From positions 8,423,316 to 8,487,315 of the forward strand of contig NZ_BLPG01000001.1 in assembly GCF_011764445.1 (NCBI RefSeq): a DNA stretch of 64,000 nucleotides, in the 5' to 3' direction. Source of the DNA: Phytohabitans rumicis. Lineage in GTDB: Bacteria; Actinomycetota; Actinomycetes; Mycobacteriales; Micromonosporaceae. A program made the position numbers and the translations under genes. This document shows positions 45,378-54,401 of this stretch, piece after piece. Each line of letters begins with the position of its first letter. Within the stretch, counting starts at the first letter, position 1. Below the pieces are notes generated by a model. It ran no database searches, was not told the origin of the DNA, and saw only the letters and a list, made by a program, of their open reading frames with translations.

Positions 45378-45438
45378 GCGCGTGAGTAGGGCCCCGGTAC
45401 CCGCCATAGCGTGAACAGGGGACGCCCTACTCACGCGC
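45378..45438. repeat. Inverted repeat GCGCGTGAGTAGGG / CCCTACTCACGCGC
   Basis: Perfect 14-nt arms at 45378-45391 and 45425-45438 enclose 33 nt. It is the first of three unlike palindromes in the 400-bp gap between the thioesterase and the MocR gene, and the likely terminator of the Rieske operon. Confidence 0.65.
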
Positions 45439-45494
45439 CGCCCGCCGATGGGGACCCCTATGGGGCCGGCGCCACGCCGCGGGCGGCCGGCCAC

Positions 45495-45557
45495 CCGTGA
45501 CTGGAACACCAGTGCTGTTATGGGCGCTCTTTGACAGCACTGGTGTTCCAGTCACGG
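45495..45557. repeat. Perfect 24-nt inverted repeat, core TGGAACACCAGTGCTGT
   Basis: Arms at 45495-45518 and 45534-45557 match exactly over 24 nt and enclose the 15-nt loop TATGGGCGCTCTTTG. The stem is far longer than a usual terminator needs. It is the second palindrome in the gap. Confidence 0.7.
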
Positions 45558-45592
45558 AGGGCGCCGGCCGCGCAGGCCGTCCGCGGCTGCGT

Positions 45593-45676
45593 CGTCGATC
45601 AAGGGATCTCTCGCCGATCAAGGGCATACGGTCGTGGAAAAGAGATCAAAGCACGGCCGTATGCCCTTGATCGACG
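45593..45676. repeat. CGATCAAGGG-family palindrome, copy 1
   Basis: Starts CGTCGATCAAGGGATC, repeats CGATCAAGGGCATACGG, and ends with the inverse ACGGCCGTATGCCCTTGATCG, giving nested hairpins around an AT-rich centre (GAAAAGAGATCAAA). Three further copies form an array at 61757-62294. It lies 36 bp from the MocR stop. Confidence 0.7.
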
Positions 45677-45711
45677 CGAAAAAGGGGGGCGGGGGGCGCG
45701 GAGGGCGGGGG

Positions 45712-47085
45712 TTAGCGGGTGCCGCGGTGTAGGGAGTGGGTGCGGGGGCCGCTGGTTCGGTGGCGGGTGCCGGCGGCGTCGGCCAGGACGCCGGCGAGGT
45801 CGTCGAAGCCGTCGCGGACCAGGCCGACCGTCACGCGGATGTGGTCGCTGCCGAGCGGATGCACCTCGAACGGCGCGCCCGGGGCCACCCCGATGCCGTG
45901 CGCGGCCAGGGTCAGCAGGGCGAACTGCTGGTCGCGTACCGGGATCCACATGTTGATGCCGTCGCCGGCCGACGCCTCGACGCCGTGCGTGGCGAGCGCG
46001 GACAGCAGCAGGTCGCGGCGGCGGCCGTACTCCAGGCGGGCGGCGCCCACGGCCTTGACCGTCGCGGCGTCGGTGAGCAGGTCGAGCAGCACCGCTTGGA
46101 GGACGCGGCTGGACCAGCCGGGGCCGAGCAGGCGGCGGTCGGCGACGGCCGCGATCAGCCCGGCGGGGCCGCCGACGGCGGCGAGGCGCAGGTCGGGGCC
46201 GTGGCTCTTGGAGAAGCTGCGCACGTGCACCACCTGGTCGGGCAGGTGGGTGCCGAGCGACACGGCGGGCGCGGTGGCGATGTCGCCGACGTGGTCGTCC
46301 TCTATCACGACCACCGCCGGGTGCTCGGCGAGCACCGCGGCGAGCGCGGCGGCCCGCGCGGGGGTCATCGAGACGCCGGTCGGGTTGTGCGCGCGCGGCT
46401 GGAGGAAGACGGCGGTGGGCGCGCACTCCAGGGCGGCCGCCAGCGCGGCGGGCGCGAGGCCGGCCGCGTCGAGGGCGACCGGCACCGGCACCGCCCCGAC
46501 CGTCTCCAGCAGGTCCAGAATCGGCGGGAACGTCGGGTTCTCCACCACCACGTGCGCGCCGAACCGGACCACCGCGGCGACCAGCCGGTCGAGCGCGTCC
46601 AGGGCGCCGTCGACCACGGTGAGCTGCTGCGGCGCGAACGGCCACCGCTCCCGCAGCACCGCCTCCAGCCCGGGCAGGACCGGCTCTTCCAGGTACGACG
46701 TGGTCAGCCGGGTGTCGCCGATCCGGCGCAGCGCGGGCGCCAGGTCCGGGAGCAGATCATGATCGGGTACGCCGGTGGAGAAGTCGTGCGGGAGCGTGGC
46801 CGGGTTGGCGGTGAGCCGGGCGTACCGGAGCTTTTGGCGCGGACGGGCCGGAGTGAGCACGAACGTCCCGGAGCGTCCGCGGGTCTGGATGGCGCCGGCG
46901 CTGGCGAGCGAGCGCCACGCCTCGCTGACGGTGGTGGGGCTGATGCCGAGCGCCTGGGCGACCGAGCGGACGGTGGGCAGGCGGGACCCGGCGGGCAGTT
47001 CGCCGGTGTGGACGAGGCGGCTCACGGCGGCGGCGATGCCGCGCGCGGTGCGGTCGTTGACCGCACCGGCGATGAGCTGGAGCAT
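45712..47085 (-). CDS. MocR/PdxR-type GntR regulator with aminotransferase-like domain
   Basis: A 457-residue fusion: N-terminal GntR winged helix (AVSRLVHTGELPAGSRLPTVRSVAQALGISPTTVSEAWRSLASAGAI) and a fold-type I aminotransferase domain with the PLP-lysine region HVRSFSKSHGPDLRLAAVGG and AHNPTGVSM. ATG 47085 has GGAG 5 nt upstream and is preferred to TTG 47100. It is divergent from the pyrimidine operon and probably senses an amino-type intermediate such as beta-alanine through PLP; that effector is inferred. Confidence 0.88.
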   Translation of the reverse strand: MLQLIAGAVNDRTARGIAAAVSRLVHTGELPAGSRLPTVRSVAQALGISPTTVSEAWRSLASAGAIQTRGRSGTFVLTPARPRQKLRYARLTANPATLPHDFSTGVPDHDLLPDLAPALRRIGDTRLTTSYLEEPVLPGLEAVLRERWPFAPQQLTVVDGALDALDRLVAAVVRFGAHVVVENPTFPPILDLLETVGAVPVPVALDAAGLAPAALAAALECAPTAVFLQPRAHNPTGVSMTPARAAALAAVLAEHPAVVVIEDDHVGDIATAPAVSLGTHLPDQVVHVRSFSKSHGPDLRLAAVGGPAGLIAAVADRRLLGPGWSSRVLQAVLLDLLTDAATVKAVGAARLEYGRRRDLLLSALATHGVEASAGDGINMWIPVRDQQFALLTLAAHGIGVAPGAPFEVHPLGSDHIRVTVGLVRDGFDDLAGVLADAAGTRHRTSGPRTHSLHRGTR

Positions 47086-47090
47086 GTTAC

Positions 47091-47160
47091 TCCTACGCAA
47101 TATCCTGTAACAAAATGGCCATTGTCCGCCCGGACCTGTGTCACTAAAGTCCTACGCCAT
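47091..47160. promoter_or_regulatory. MocR-site direct repeats and pyrimidine-operon promoter
   Basis: TCCTACGCAAT (47091-47101) and TCCTACGCCAT (47150-47160) are direct repeats 59 bp apart in the divergent region. TTGTCC (47122-47127), a 17-nt spacer and TAAAGT (47145-47150) make a good promoter for the operon, with its -10 touching the second repeat. MocR proteins commonly bind direct repeats. Confidence 0.6.
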
Positions 47161-47199
47161 CGACAGCGAAAAGCCAACAGCAGAAGTTGAGGGACGATC

Positions 47200-48039
47200 A
47201 TGGCAGACCTCATCCGCGCCGCTCTCGTCCAGACGAACTGGACCGGCGACAAGGAGTCGATGATCAAGGCCCATGAGGAGTACGCCCGCCAGGCGGCCGC
47301 CCAGGGTGCGAAGGTGATCTGCTTCCAGGAGCTCTTCTACGGGCCGTACTTCTGCCAGGTGCAGGACAAGGAGTACTACTCGTACGCCGAGTCCATCCCC
47401 GGCCCCACCACCGAGCGCTTCCAGGCCCTGGCCGCCGAGTTGGGCATGGTCATGGTGCTGCCCATGTACGAGCAGGAGCAGCCCGGCGTCCTCTACAACA
47501 CGGCCGCGGTGGTCGACGCCGACGGCCGGTACCTCGGCAAGTACCGCAAGACCCACATCCCGCAGGTCAAGGGCTTCTGGGAGAAGTTCTACTTCCGTCC
47601 CGGCAACATCGGCTATCCCACGTTCGACACCGCCGTGGGCCGGATCGGCGTCTACATCTGCTACGACCGGCACTTCCCGGAGGGCTGGCGCGCCCTTGGG
47701 CTCGGCGGGGCCACGATCGTGTTCAACCCGTCGGCCACCCACCGCGGCCTGTCGTCGTACCTGTGGAAGCTGGAGCAGCCGGCCAGCGCGGTGGCCAACG
47801 AGTACTTCGTCGGCGCCATCAACCGGGTCGGCATCGAGCCGCTCGGCGAGAACGACTTCTACGGGACGTCGTACTTCGTGGACCCGGAGGGCAAGTTCGT
47901 CGGCGAGACCGGCGACGCGCACGCGCCCGAGCTGATCGTGCGCGACCTCGACCTCGGCCTGCTCGCCGAGGTGCGGGACAGGTGGGCGTTCTATCGCGAC
48001 CGCCGCCCCGACGCCTACGGTCCGCTCACCCAGCCCTGA
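47200..48039 (+). CDS. Beta-ureidopropionase (nitrilase superfamily)
   Basis: A 279-residue C-N hydrolase with catalytic triad Glu44 (ICFQELFYG), Lys117 (YRKTHIP) and Cys154 (GVYICYDRHFPEG). It would hydrolyse N-carbamoyl-beta-alanine to beta-alanine, CO2 and ammonia, the third step of reductive pyrimidine degradation; an N-carbamoylputrescine amidase is the main alternative. Adjacent dihydropyrimidinase supports the first reading. ATG 47200 follows GAGGGA. Confidence 0.88.
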   Translation: MADLIRAALVQTNWTGDKESMIKAHEEYARQAAAQGAKVICFQELFYGPYFCQVQDKEYYSYAESIPGPTTERFQALAAELGMVMVLPMYEQEQPGVLYNTAAVVDADGRYLGKYRKTHIPQVKGFWEKFYFRPGNIGYPTFDTAVGRIGVYICYDRHFPEGWRALGLGGATIVFNPSATHRGLSSYLWKLEQPASAVANEYFVGAINRVGIEPLGENDFYGTSYFVDPEGKFVGETGDAHAPELIVRDLDLGLLAEVRDRWAFYRDRRPDAYGPLTQP

Positions 48040-48054
48040 GAAGGAGCAACCCCA

Positions 48055-49453
48055 TGACTTTGCTGATCACCGGGGGCACCGTGATCGGCCCCAGCGGCGC
48101 GGTCCCGGCCGACGTGCTGGTCGACGGCGAGACGATCGCCGCGATCTTCGCGCCGGGCGCCGGCCCCGCCGGCGTCGAGACGCTCGACGCCACCGGGAAG
48201 TACGTCATCCCGGGCGGCATCGACGCGCACACCCACATGGAGCTGCCGTTCGGCGGGACGGCCGCGAGCGACACCTTCGACACGGGTACGCGGGCGGCGG
48301 CGCACGGCGGCACCACCACGATCATCGACTTCGCCGTGCAGCGCACCGGTGAGGTCGTCCAGGACGGGCTCGCCGCCTGGCACACCAAGGCCGGCGGCAA
48401 CTGCCACATCGACTACGCGTTCCACATGATCCTCGGCGGCGTGGACGACGACTCGCTCAAGGCCATGGACCAGCTCGTGGCCGACGAGGGGGTCACCAGC
48501 TTCAAGCTGTTCATGGCGTACCCGGGGGTGTTCTACTCCGACGACGGCCAGATCCTGCGGGCGATGCAGAAGGCCCGGGACAACGGCGCCATGATCATGA
48601 TGCACGCCGAGAACGGCATCGCCATCGACGTGCTCATCCAGCAGGCGCTGTCCCGGGGCGAGACCGACCCGATCCACCACGGCATCACCCGGCCCGAGGC
48701 CCTGGAGGCCGAGGCCACCCACCGGGCCATCGCGCTCGCCGAGGTGGCCCAGGACTGCCCGCTCTACATCGTGCACCTGTCGGCCAGCCGGGCCCTGGAG
48801 GAGGTCGCGGCGGCGCGGGACGCGGGGCGCAACGTCTTCGCCGAGACCTGCCCGCAGTACCTCTACCTGACGCTGGAGGACCAGCTGGGCGCGCCCGGCT
48901 TCGAGGGCGCCAAGTGGGTGTGCTCGACGCCGCTGCGCAGCAAGCACGAAAACCACCACCGCGACCTGTGGAAGGGCCTGCGCAGCAACGACCTGGCCGT
49001 CGTGTCCACAGACCACTGTCCATTCTGCTTCAAGGACCAGAAGGAGCTGGGGCTCGGCGACTTCTCGAAGATCCCGAACGGCATCGGCGGCGTCGAGCAC
49101 CGGGTCGACCTGGTGTACCAGGGCGTCGTCGACGGCAAGCTGTCGCTCGAACGGTGGGTGGAGACGATCGCCACCACGCCGGCCCGGATGTTCGGCCTGT
49201 ACCCGCGCAAGGGCGTCATCGCGCCCGGCTCGGACGCCGACATCGTGCTGTACGACCCGAACGGGCGCACCCGGATCGGCGTGGAGACGCACCACATGAA
49301 CATGGACTACTCCGCGTACGAGGGTACGAGATCGCCGGCAAGGTGGACACCGTGCTGTCCCGCGGCGAGGTCATCGTGTCCGGCGGCGCGTACCACGGCA
49401 CCAAGGGGCGCGGTAAGTACCTGCCCCGTGGCCTGTCGAGCTACCTGGTGTGA
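48055..49453 (+). CDS. Dihydropyrimidinase/hydantoinase (frameshifted near the end)
   Basis: A cyclic amidohydrolase of about 466 residues that opens dihydrouracil or dihydrothymine to the carbamoyl amino acid. Metal site: GIDAHTHMELP, the carboxylated Lys in TSFKLFMAYPG, MMHAENG, YIVHLSA and STDHCPF. One G is missing from GGG 49322-49324, between SAYEG and YEIAGKV; the restored end is GRGKYLPRGLSSYLV. It starts 15 bp after the ureidopropionase and overlaps the dehydrogenase start (TGATG). Confidence 0.9.
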
Positions 49454-50940
49454 TGGCGATGCGTACCGTAAAGCACTTCATCGGTGGAGCCTTCGTCGAC
49501 GGCAGCGGGGACCGGCGGCTGCCGGTCTACGACCCGGCCACGGGCGAGACCCAGGCCGAGGTGGTCGCGGCGACCGACGAGGAGGTACGCGCCGCGGTGC
49601 GGGCCGCCCTCGACGCGCAGCCCGGGTGGCGGGCGGCGTCGCTGTCCCGCCGCGCCGAGGTGATGTTCCGGTTCCGCGACCTGGTCGACGCCAACCGCAA
49701 GGAGATCGCGTCGCTGCTGTCGTCCGAGCACGGCAAGACCGTGGCGGACGCCGGCGGCGAGGTGGCCCGCGGGCTGGAGAACATCGAGTTCGCCGCGGGC
49801 GCGCCGCACCTGCTCAAGGGCGGCTACAGCGAGCAGGCGGCCACCGGGGTCGACGTGTACTCGATCCGGCAGCCGCTGGGCGTCGTCGCGGGCATCACGC
49901 CGTTCAACTTCCCGGCGATGGTGCCGATGTGGATGTTCTGCAACGCGCTGGTGGCCGGCAACACGTTCGTGCTCAAGCCCAGTGAGAAGGACCCGTCGGT
50001 GTCCCTGCTGCTGGCCGACCTGCTGCGCCGGGCCGGGCTGCCGGACGGGGCGTTCAACGTCGTACAGGGCGACAAGTCCGCCGTGGACGCCCTCATCGCC
50101 GACCCGGACGTGCGGGCACTGTCCTTTGTGGGCTCGACGCCGGTGGCGCGGAGCATCTACGAGGCGGGCACCCGGGCGGGCAAGCGGGTGCAGGCGCTCG
50201 GCGGCGCGAAGAACCACATGGTGGTGCTGCCCGACGCCGACGTGGCCGCGGCCGCCGATGCCGCCGTGTCGGCCGGCTTCGGCTCGGCGGGGGAGCGGTG
50301 CATGGCCGTCTCCGTCGTGGTCGCGGTCGGCGCCGCGGGCGACGCGCTGGTGCCGGCCATCGCTTCTCGCCTGGCCAAGATCCGGGTAGGGCCGGCCAGC
50401 GACCCGGACGCTGAAATGGGTCCGCTCATAACCGGTGCGCATCGCGATCGGGTCGCCGCCTACCTCGCGACCGAAGGCGGGCAGGTCGTCGTGGACGGCC
50501 GGGAGGCGCCGGCCGCGGTCGGGCCCGGCTTCTTCCTCGGACCATCCCTTGTGGACCACGTGGAGACGGGGTCGGCGTACTACACCGACGAGATCTTCGG
50601 TCCGGTGCTGTCGGTCGTCCGGGTGGACACGTACGACGAGGCGCTCAAGCTGGTCAACGAGAACCCGTACGGCAACGGCACGGCCATCTTCACCCGGGAC
50701 GGCGGCGCGGCCCGGCGCTTCCAGTACGACGCGGTGTGCGGCATGGTCGGCGTGAACGTGCCGATCCCGGTGCCGGTGGCGTACTACAGCTTCGGCGGCT
50801 GGAAGGCGTCCCTCTTCGGCGACCTGCACATGTACGGCCCGGAGGGGTTGCAGTTCTACACGCGTACGAAGGTGGTCACATCGAGGTGGCCAGATCCAGC
50901 GACGTCCGAGGTGGACCTCGGCTTCCCGAAGGTGAGGTGA
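49453..50940 (+). CDS. mmsA: Methylmalonate/malonate-semialdehyde dehydrogenase (acylating)
   Basis: A 495-residue CoA-acylating aldehyde dehydrogenase with catalytic Cys283 in GSAGERCMAV and the family mark ITPFNFPAMVPMWMF. It would convert malonate semialdehyde (from beta-alanine) or methylmalonate semialdehyde (from beta-aminoisobutyrate) to acetyl- or propionyl-CoA, the end of pyrimidine catabolism. The aminotransferase between these steps is not in the operon. Start ATG 49453; GTG 49450 is possible. Confidence 0.92.
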   Translation: MAMRTVKHFIGGAFVDGSGDRRLPVYDPATGETQAEVVAATDEEVRAAVRAALDAQPGWRAASLSRRAEVMFRFRDLVDANRKEIASLLSSEHGKTVADAGGEVARGLENIEFAAGAPHLLKGGYSEQAATGVDVYSIRQPLGVVAGITPFNFPAMVPMWMFCNALVAGNTFVLKPSEKDPSVSLLLADLLRRAGLPDGAFNVVQGDKSAVDALIADPDVRALSFVGSTPVARSIYEAGTRAGKRVQALGGAKNHMVVLPDADVAAAADAAVSAGFGSAGERCMAVSVVVAVGAAGDALVPAIASRLAKIRVGPASDPDAEMGPLITGAHRDRVAAYLATEGGQVVVDGREAPAAVGPGFFLGPSLVDHVETGSAYYTDEIFGPVLSVVRVDTYDEALKLVNENPYGNGTAIFTRDGGAARRFQYDAVCGMVGVNVPIPVPVAYYSFGGWKASLFGDLHMYGPEGLQFYTRTKVVTSRWPDPATSEVDLGFPKVR

Positions 50941-50948
50941 CGACCACA

Positions 50949-51962
50949 ATGGACATTGGCGTCGTCTTCCAGTGTGACCCACCCGCGTCCGCGGTCGTGG
51001 ACCTCGCGAAGAAGGCCGAGGCGGCCGGGTTCAGTCACGTGTGGACGTTCGACTCCCACCTGCTGTGGGAGGAGCCGTTCGTCATCTACTCGCAGATCCT
51101 CGCCCAGACCGAAAGGGTGGTCGTGGGTCCGATGGTGACCAACCCGGGCACCCGGGACTGGACCGTCACCGCGTCGCTGTTCGCCACCCTCAACGAGATG
51201 TACGGCAACCGCACGGTCTGCGGCATCGGCCGGGGCGACTCGGCGCTGCGTACGCTCGGCTACCCGCCCACCACGGTCAAGGAGCTGGGCGAGTGCGTGA
51301 ACGTCATCCGTGACCTCGCCAACGGCCGCTCCGCCGCGTACCGGGGGACCGAGGTGCACTTCCCATGGGTCAAGGACGGCTCACTGGAGGTGTGGGTGGC
51401 CGCGTACGGGCCGCGGGCGCTCGCGCTGACCGGGCAGGTGGGCGACGGGTACATCCTGCAGCTCGCCGACCCGGACATCGCCGCGTGGATGATCTCGTCG
51501 GTGCGGGCCGCGGCGGAGAAGGCCGGGCGCGATCCGGCGGCCATCAAGTTCTGCGTGGCCGCACCCGCGTACGTCGGCGACGACCTGGCCCACCAGCGCG
51601 ACCAGACCCGGTGGTTCGGCGGCATGGTCGGCAACCACGTGGCCGACATCGTGGGCCGCTACGGCAGCTCCGGAGCCGTACCGCAGGCGCTGACCGACTA
51701 CATCGAGGGCCGGCAGGGGTACGACTACGCCGAGCACGGCCGGGCCGGCAACACGCACACCGACTTCGTGCCGGACGAGATCGTGGACCGGTTCTGCCTG
51801 CTCGGCCCGATCGAGGCGCACCTGGCCAAGCTCCAGCAGCTGAAGGAGCTGGGCGTGGACCAGTTCGCGCTGTACCTGCAGCACGACGACAAGGAGCACA
51901 CGCTCGCCGCGTACGGGGAGCACGTCATCCCGGTGTTCAGCACCGCACCGGCGCGCGCATGA
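50949..51962 (+). CDS. LLM-class flavin/F420-dependent oxidoreductase
   Basis: A 337-residue luciferase-like barrel protein: MDIGVVFQCDPPASAVVDLAKKAEAAGFSHVWTFDSHLLWEEP at the start, MVTNPGTRDWTVTASLFATLNEM and GIGRGDSALRTLGYPP in the middle. It resembles a subgroup that recurs beside pyrimidine-degradation genes. A redox step on the pyrimidine ring, replacing or adding to the missing dihydropyrimidine dehydrogenase, is an attractive but unproved role. It overlaps the next permease by 4 bp. Confidence 0.87.
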   Translation: MDIGVVFQCDPPASAVVDLAKKAEAAGFSHVWTFDSHLLWEEPFVIYSQILAQTERVVVGPMVTNPGTRDWTVTASLFATLNEMYGNRTVCGIGRGDSALRTLGYPPTTVKELGECVNVIRDLANGRSAAYRGTEVHFPWVKDGSLEVWVAAYGPRALALTGQVGDGYILQLADPDIAAWMISSVRAAAEKAGRDPAAIKFCVAAPAYVGDDLAHQRDQTRWFGGMVGNHVADIVGRYGSSGAVPQALTDYIEGRQGYDYAEHGRAGNTHTDFVPDEIVDRFCLLGPIEAHLAKLQQLKELGVDQFALYLQHDDKEHTLAAYGEHVIPVFSTAPARA

Positions 51963-52815
51963 ACCAGCGGGTCCGCACGGTGGTCGCCGCGGTCGGGGCG
52001 GTGGTCCTCGCGGCGCTGCTGTGGGAGGCGTACAAGGCGGTCGGCAGCCCGGACGGCACCAGCGTCTTCGGCGTACGGGTGCTGCCGCGGGCCGACGACG
52101 CCGCGATGCCGCACGTGCTGGACGTGGTACGCCGCTTCGGCGAGCCCGAGTTGGCCGGCGGTGACCCCATCGGGCTCGTGGTGCTCAAGTCGTGCCTGTT
52201 CACGCTGCGCAGCGTGGCGGTCGGCTTCGGCGTCGGGGCGCTGATCGGGCTGGTGCTGGCGGTGGTGATGCAGCGCTTCCGGGTGGTCGAGCGGGGGCTG
52301 CTGCCGTACGTGATCCTGTCCCAGACCGTCCCGCTGATCGCGCTCGCCCCGGCCATCGCCGGCTGGGGCGGGAAGCTGTCGCTCGGCTCGTACCCGTGGC
52401 AGCCGTGGATGTCGGTCGCCACGATCGCGGCGTACCTGGCGTTCTTCCCGGTGGCGGTGGGCATGCTGCGCGGGCTCCAGTCGCCGCCGCCGGTGGCCGA
52501 GGAGCTGATGCACAGCTACGCCGCCAGCTGGTGGCACACGCTGGTGAAGCTGCGGCTGCCGGCCTCCACGCCGTACCTCTTCCCGGCCCTGCGGCTCGCG
52601 GGCGCCGCGGCCGTGGTCGGCGCGGTGGTGGGCGAGATCTCGACCGGTACCCGCGGGGCATCGGCCGGCTGGTCATCGAGTACTCCCGGGAGGCGACCGC
52701 CGACCCGGCCAAGGTCTACACCGCGATGGTCGGCGCCGCGCTGCTCGGCCTCGCGGTGGCCGCGCTGGTCGCGGCAGCGGAGTTCGCCGTGAACCGCCGG
52801 AGGGTGACAACATGA
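51959..52815 (+). CDS. ABC transporter permease 1, SsuC/ThiX type (frameshifted)
   Basis: A permease of about 285 residues with six helices and an EAA loop PPVAEELMHSYAASWWHTLVKLRLPASTPYLFPALR. One G is missing from GGGG 52655-52658, between STGTRG and GIGRLVIEYS. With the ATPase, second permease and binding protein it forms a nitrate/taurine/hydroxymethylpyrimidine-type importer. ATG 51959 overlaps the LLM stop (ATGA). Confidence 0.87.
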
Positions 52816-53618
52816 CCGCGGCCGTGGAGCTCAAGGGCGTCGACAAGGTGTTCAACGCCGGCCGGCCGGGCGAGGTCGTCGCGCTGACCGGCGTCGACCT
52901 GACCGTCGAGAGTGGACAGTTCGTGTCCCTGATCGGCCCGTCCGGGTGCGGCAAGTCCACGCTGCTGCGGCTGGTCGCCGACCTGATCCCGCCGACCGGC
53001 GGCTCGGTCACCGTCGCCGGCAAGCCGGCCCGCAAGGCCCGGCTGGACCAGGAGTACGGCATCGCGTTCCAGCAGGCGGGCCTGTTCGACTGGCGGACCG
53101 TGCAGCGCAACGTGGAGCTGCCGCTGGAGCTGCGTGGCGCCAGCCGCAAGGAGCGGCGCGAGCGGGCCGAGGAGATGCTCGAACTGGTCGGGCTCGCCGA
53201 CTTCGCCAAGCACTACCCGCCCCAACTGTCCGGCGGCATGCAGCAGCGGGTGGCGATCGCGCGGGCGCTCGCCGTACACCCGCCGTTGCTGTTGATGGAC
53301 GAGCCGTTCGGGGCGCTGGACGAGATGACCCGCGAGCGCCTGCAGGACGAGCTGCTGCGGATCTGCGCCCGCACCGGCACCAGCACGGTCTTCGTCACGC
53401 ACTCGATCCCGGAGGCGGTCTACCTGTCCAACCGGGTGGTCGTGATGTCGCCGCGCCCCGGGCGGATCACCGACGTCATCGAGATCGACCTGGGGCCGCG
53501 CTCCGAGGCAACCCGCCAGTCGGCCGGGTTCTTCGCCGGCATCACCAAGGTCCGCAAGGCGCTGCGGCGCCCGTCCGCCGCCGCGGCCGTACTCGATGAG
53601 GCCGAGGTCTCGGCGTGA
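52812..53618 (+). CDS. ABC transporter ATP-binding protein, SsuB/TauB/ThiZ type
   Basis: A 268-residue ATPase with Walker A GPSGCGKST, Q-loop FQQAGLFDWRTV, signature LSGGMQQR, Walker B LLLMDEPFGALD and H-loop TSTVFVTHSIPEA. ATGA overlaps join it to both permeases, so the importer is made as a unit. Confidence 0.94.
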   Translation: MTAAVELKGVDKVFNAGRPGEVVALTGVDLTVESGQFVSLIGPSGCGKSTLLRLVADLIPPTGGSVTVAGKPARKARLDQEYGIAFQQAGLFDWRTVQRNVELPLELRGASRKERRERAEEMLELVGLADFAKHYPPQLSGGMQQRVAIARALAVHPPLLLMDEPFGALDEMTRERLQDELLRICARTGTSTVFVTHSIPEAVYLSNRVVVMSPRPGRITDVIEIDLGPRSEATRQSAGFFAGITKVRKALRRPSAAAAVLDEAEVSA

Positions 53619-54379
53619 GTCGCGGGTTGCGCCTGCTCCCGCCGATCGCCGTCGGGCTCGGCGGGCTGGCGCTGTGGGAGCTGATCGTCAAGGCCGGCCA
53701 GGTGGCGCCGTTCATCCTGCCGGCGCCCTCGGCGATCTGGGAGCAGTTCTGGCTCAGCCGCGAGGTGATCTGGAAGACCGGCCTGGCCAGCGGCGCGAAC
53801 GCGCTCGTCGGCCTGGTCGTCGGCGCGGTCGTCGGCATCCTCGCCGCGATGGCGTCCAGCCGCTTCCGGTTCCTCGGCGAGGCGTCGGTGCCGGTCGCCG
53901 CCGCGCTCAACGCGCTGCCGATCATCGCGCTGGCCCCGATCCTCAACAACATGTTCGAGTCGACCAGCAGCATCCCGCGCCGGATGGTCGTCGCGATCGT
54001 GGTGTTCTTCCCCGTCTTCATCAACACGCTGCGCGGGCTGCGCGAGGTCAACCCGACACACCGGGAACTGATGGACAGCTACGCGGCGGGCGGCTGGACG
54101 TTCACCCGGCTGGTACGGCTGCCCGGCGCGCTCCCGTTCGTCTTCACCGGTCTGCGCCAGGCGTCCTCCCTGGCGGTGATCGCGGCGGTGGTCGCGGAGT
54201 ACTTCGGCGGTCTGCAGGACGGCCTGGGCTCCCGCATCACCTCGGCGGCGGCCAACACCGCGTACCCGCGCGCCTGGGCCTTCGTGGTCGGGGCGTGCGT
54301 GCTCGGCCTGGTGTTCTACGCCGCCGCGCTCGGACTGGAACGGCTCGCCACTCCGTGGCGGTCCAGCCGTTCCGGATGA
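53615..54379 (+). CDS. ABC transporter permease 2, SsuC/ThiX type
   Basis: A 254-residue permease with six helices and an EAA loop NPTHRELMDSYAAGGWTFTRLVRLPGALPFVFTGLR. Having two different permeases suggests a heterodimeric membrane channel, unlike many SsuC-type systems that use one. Confidence 0.92.
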   Translation: MSRGLRLLPPIAVGLGGLALWELIVKAGQVAPFILPAPSAIWEQFWLSREVIWKTGLASGANALVGLVVGAVVGILAAMASSRFRFLGEASVPVAAALNALPIIALAPILNNMFESTSSIPRRMVVAIVVFFPVFINTLRGLREVNPTHRELMDSYAAGGWTFTRLVRLPGALPFVFTGLRQASSLAVIAAVVAEYFGGLQDGLGSRITSAAANTAYPRAWAFVVGACVLGLVFYAAALGLERLATPWRSSRSG

Positions 54380-54401
54380 CTCAACCAATCCGGAGGATTT
54401 G

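Noticed and set aside
45312-45711. Small RNA gene in the palindrome-rich gap
   Set aside because: The three hairpins are unrelated inverted repeats of interspersed families; no promoter-plus-terminator arrangement was seen that would define an RNA gene.
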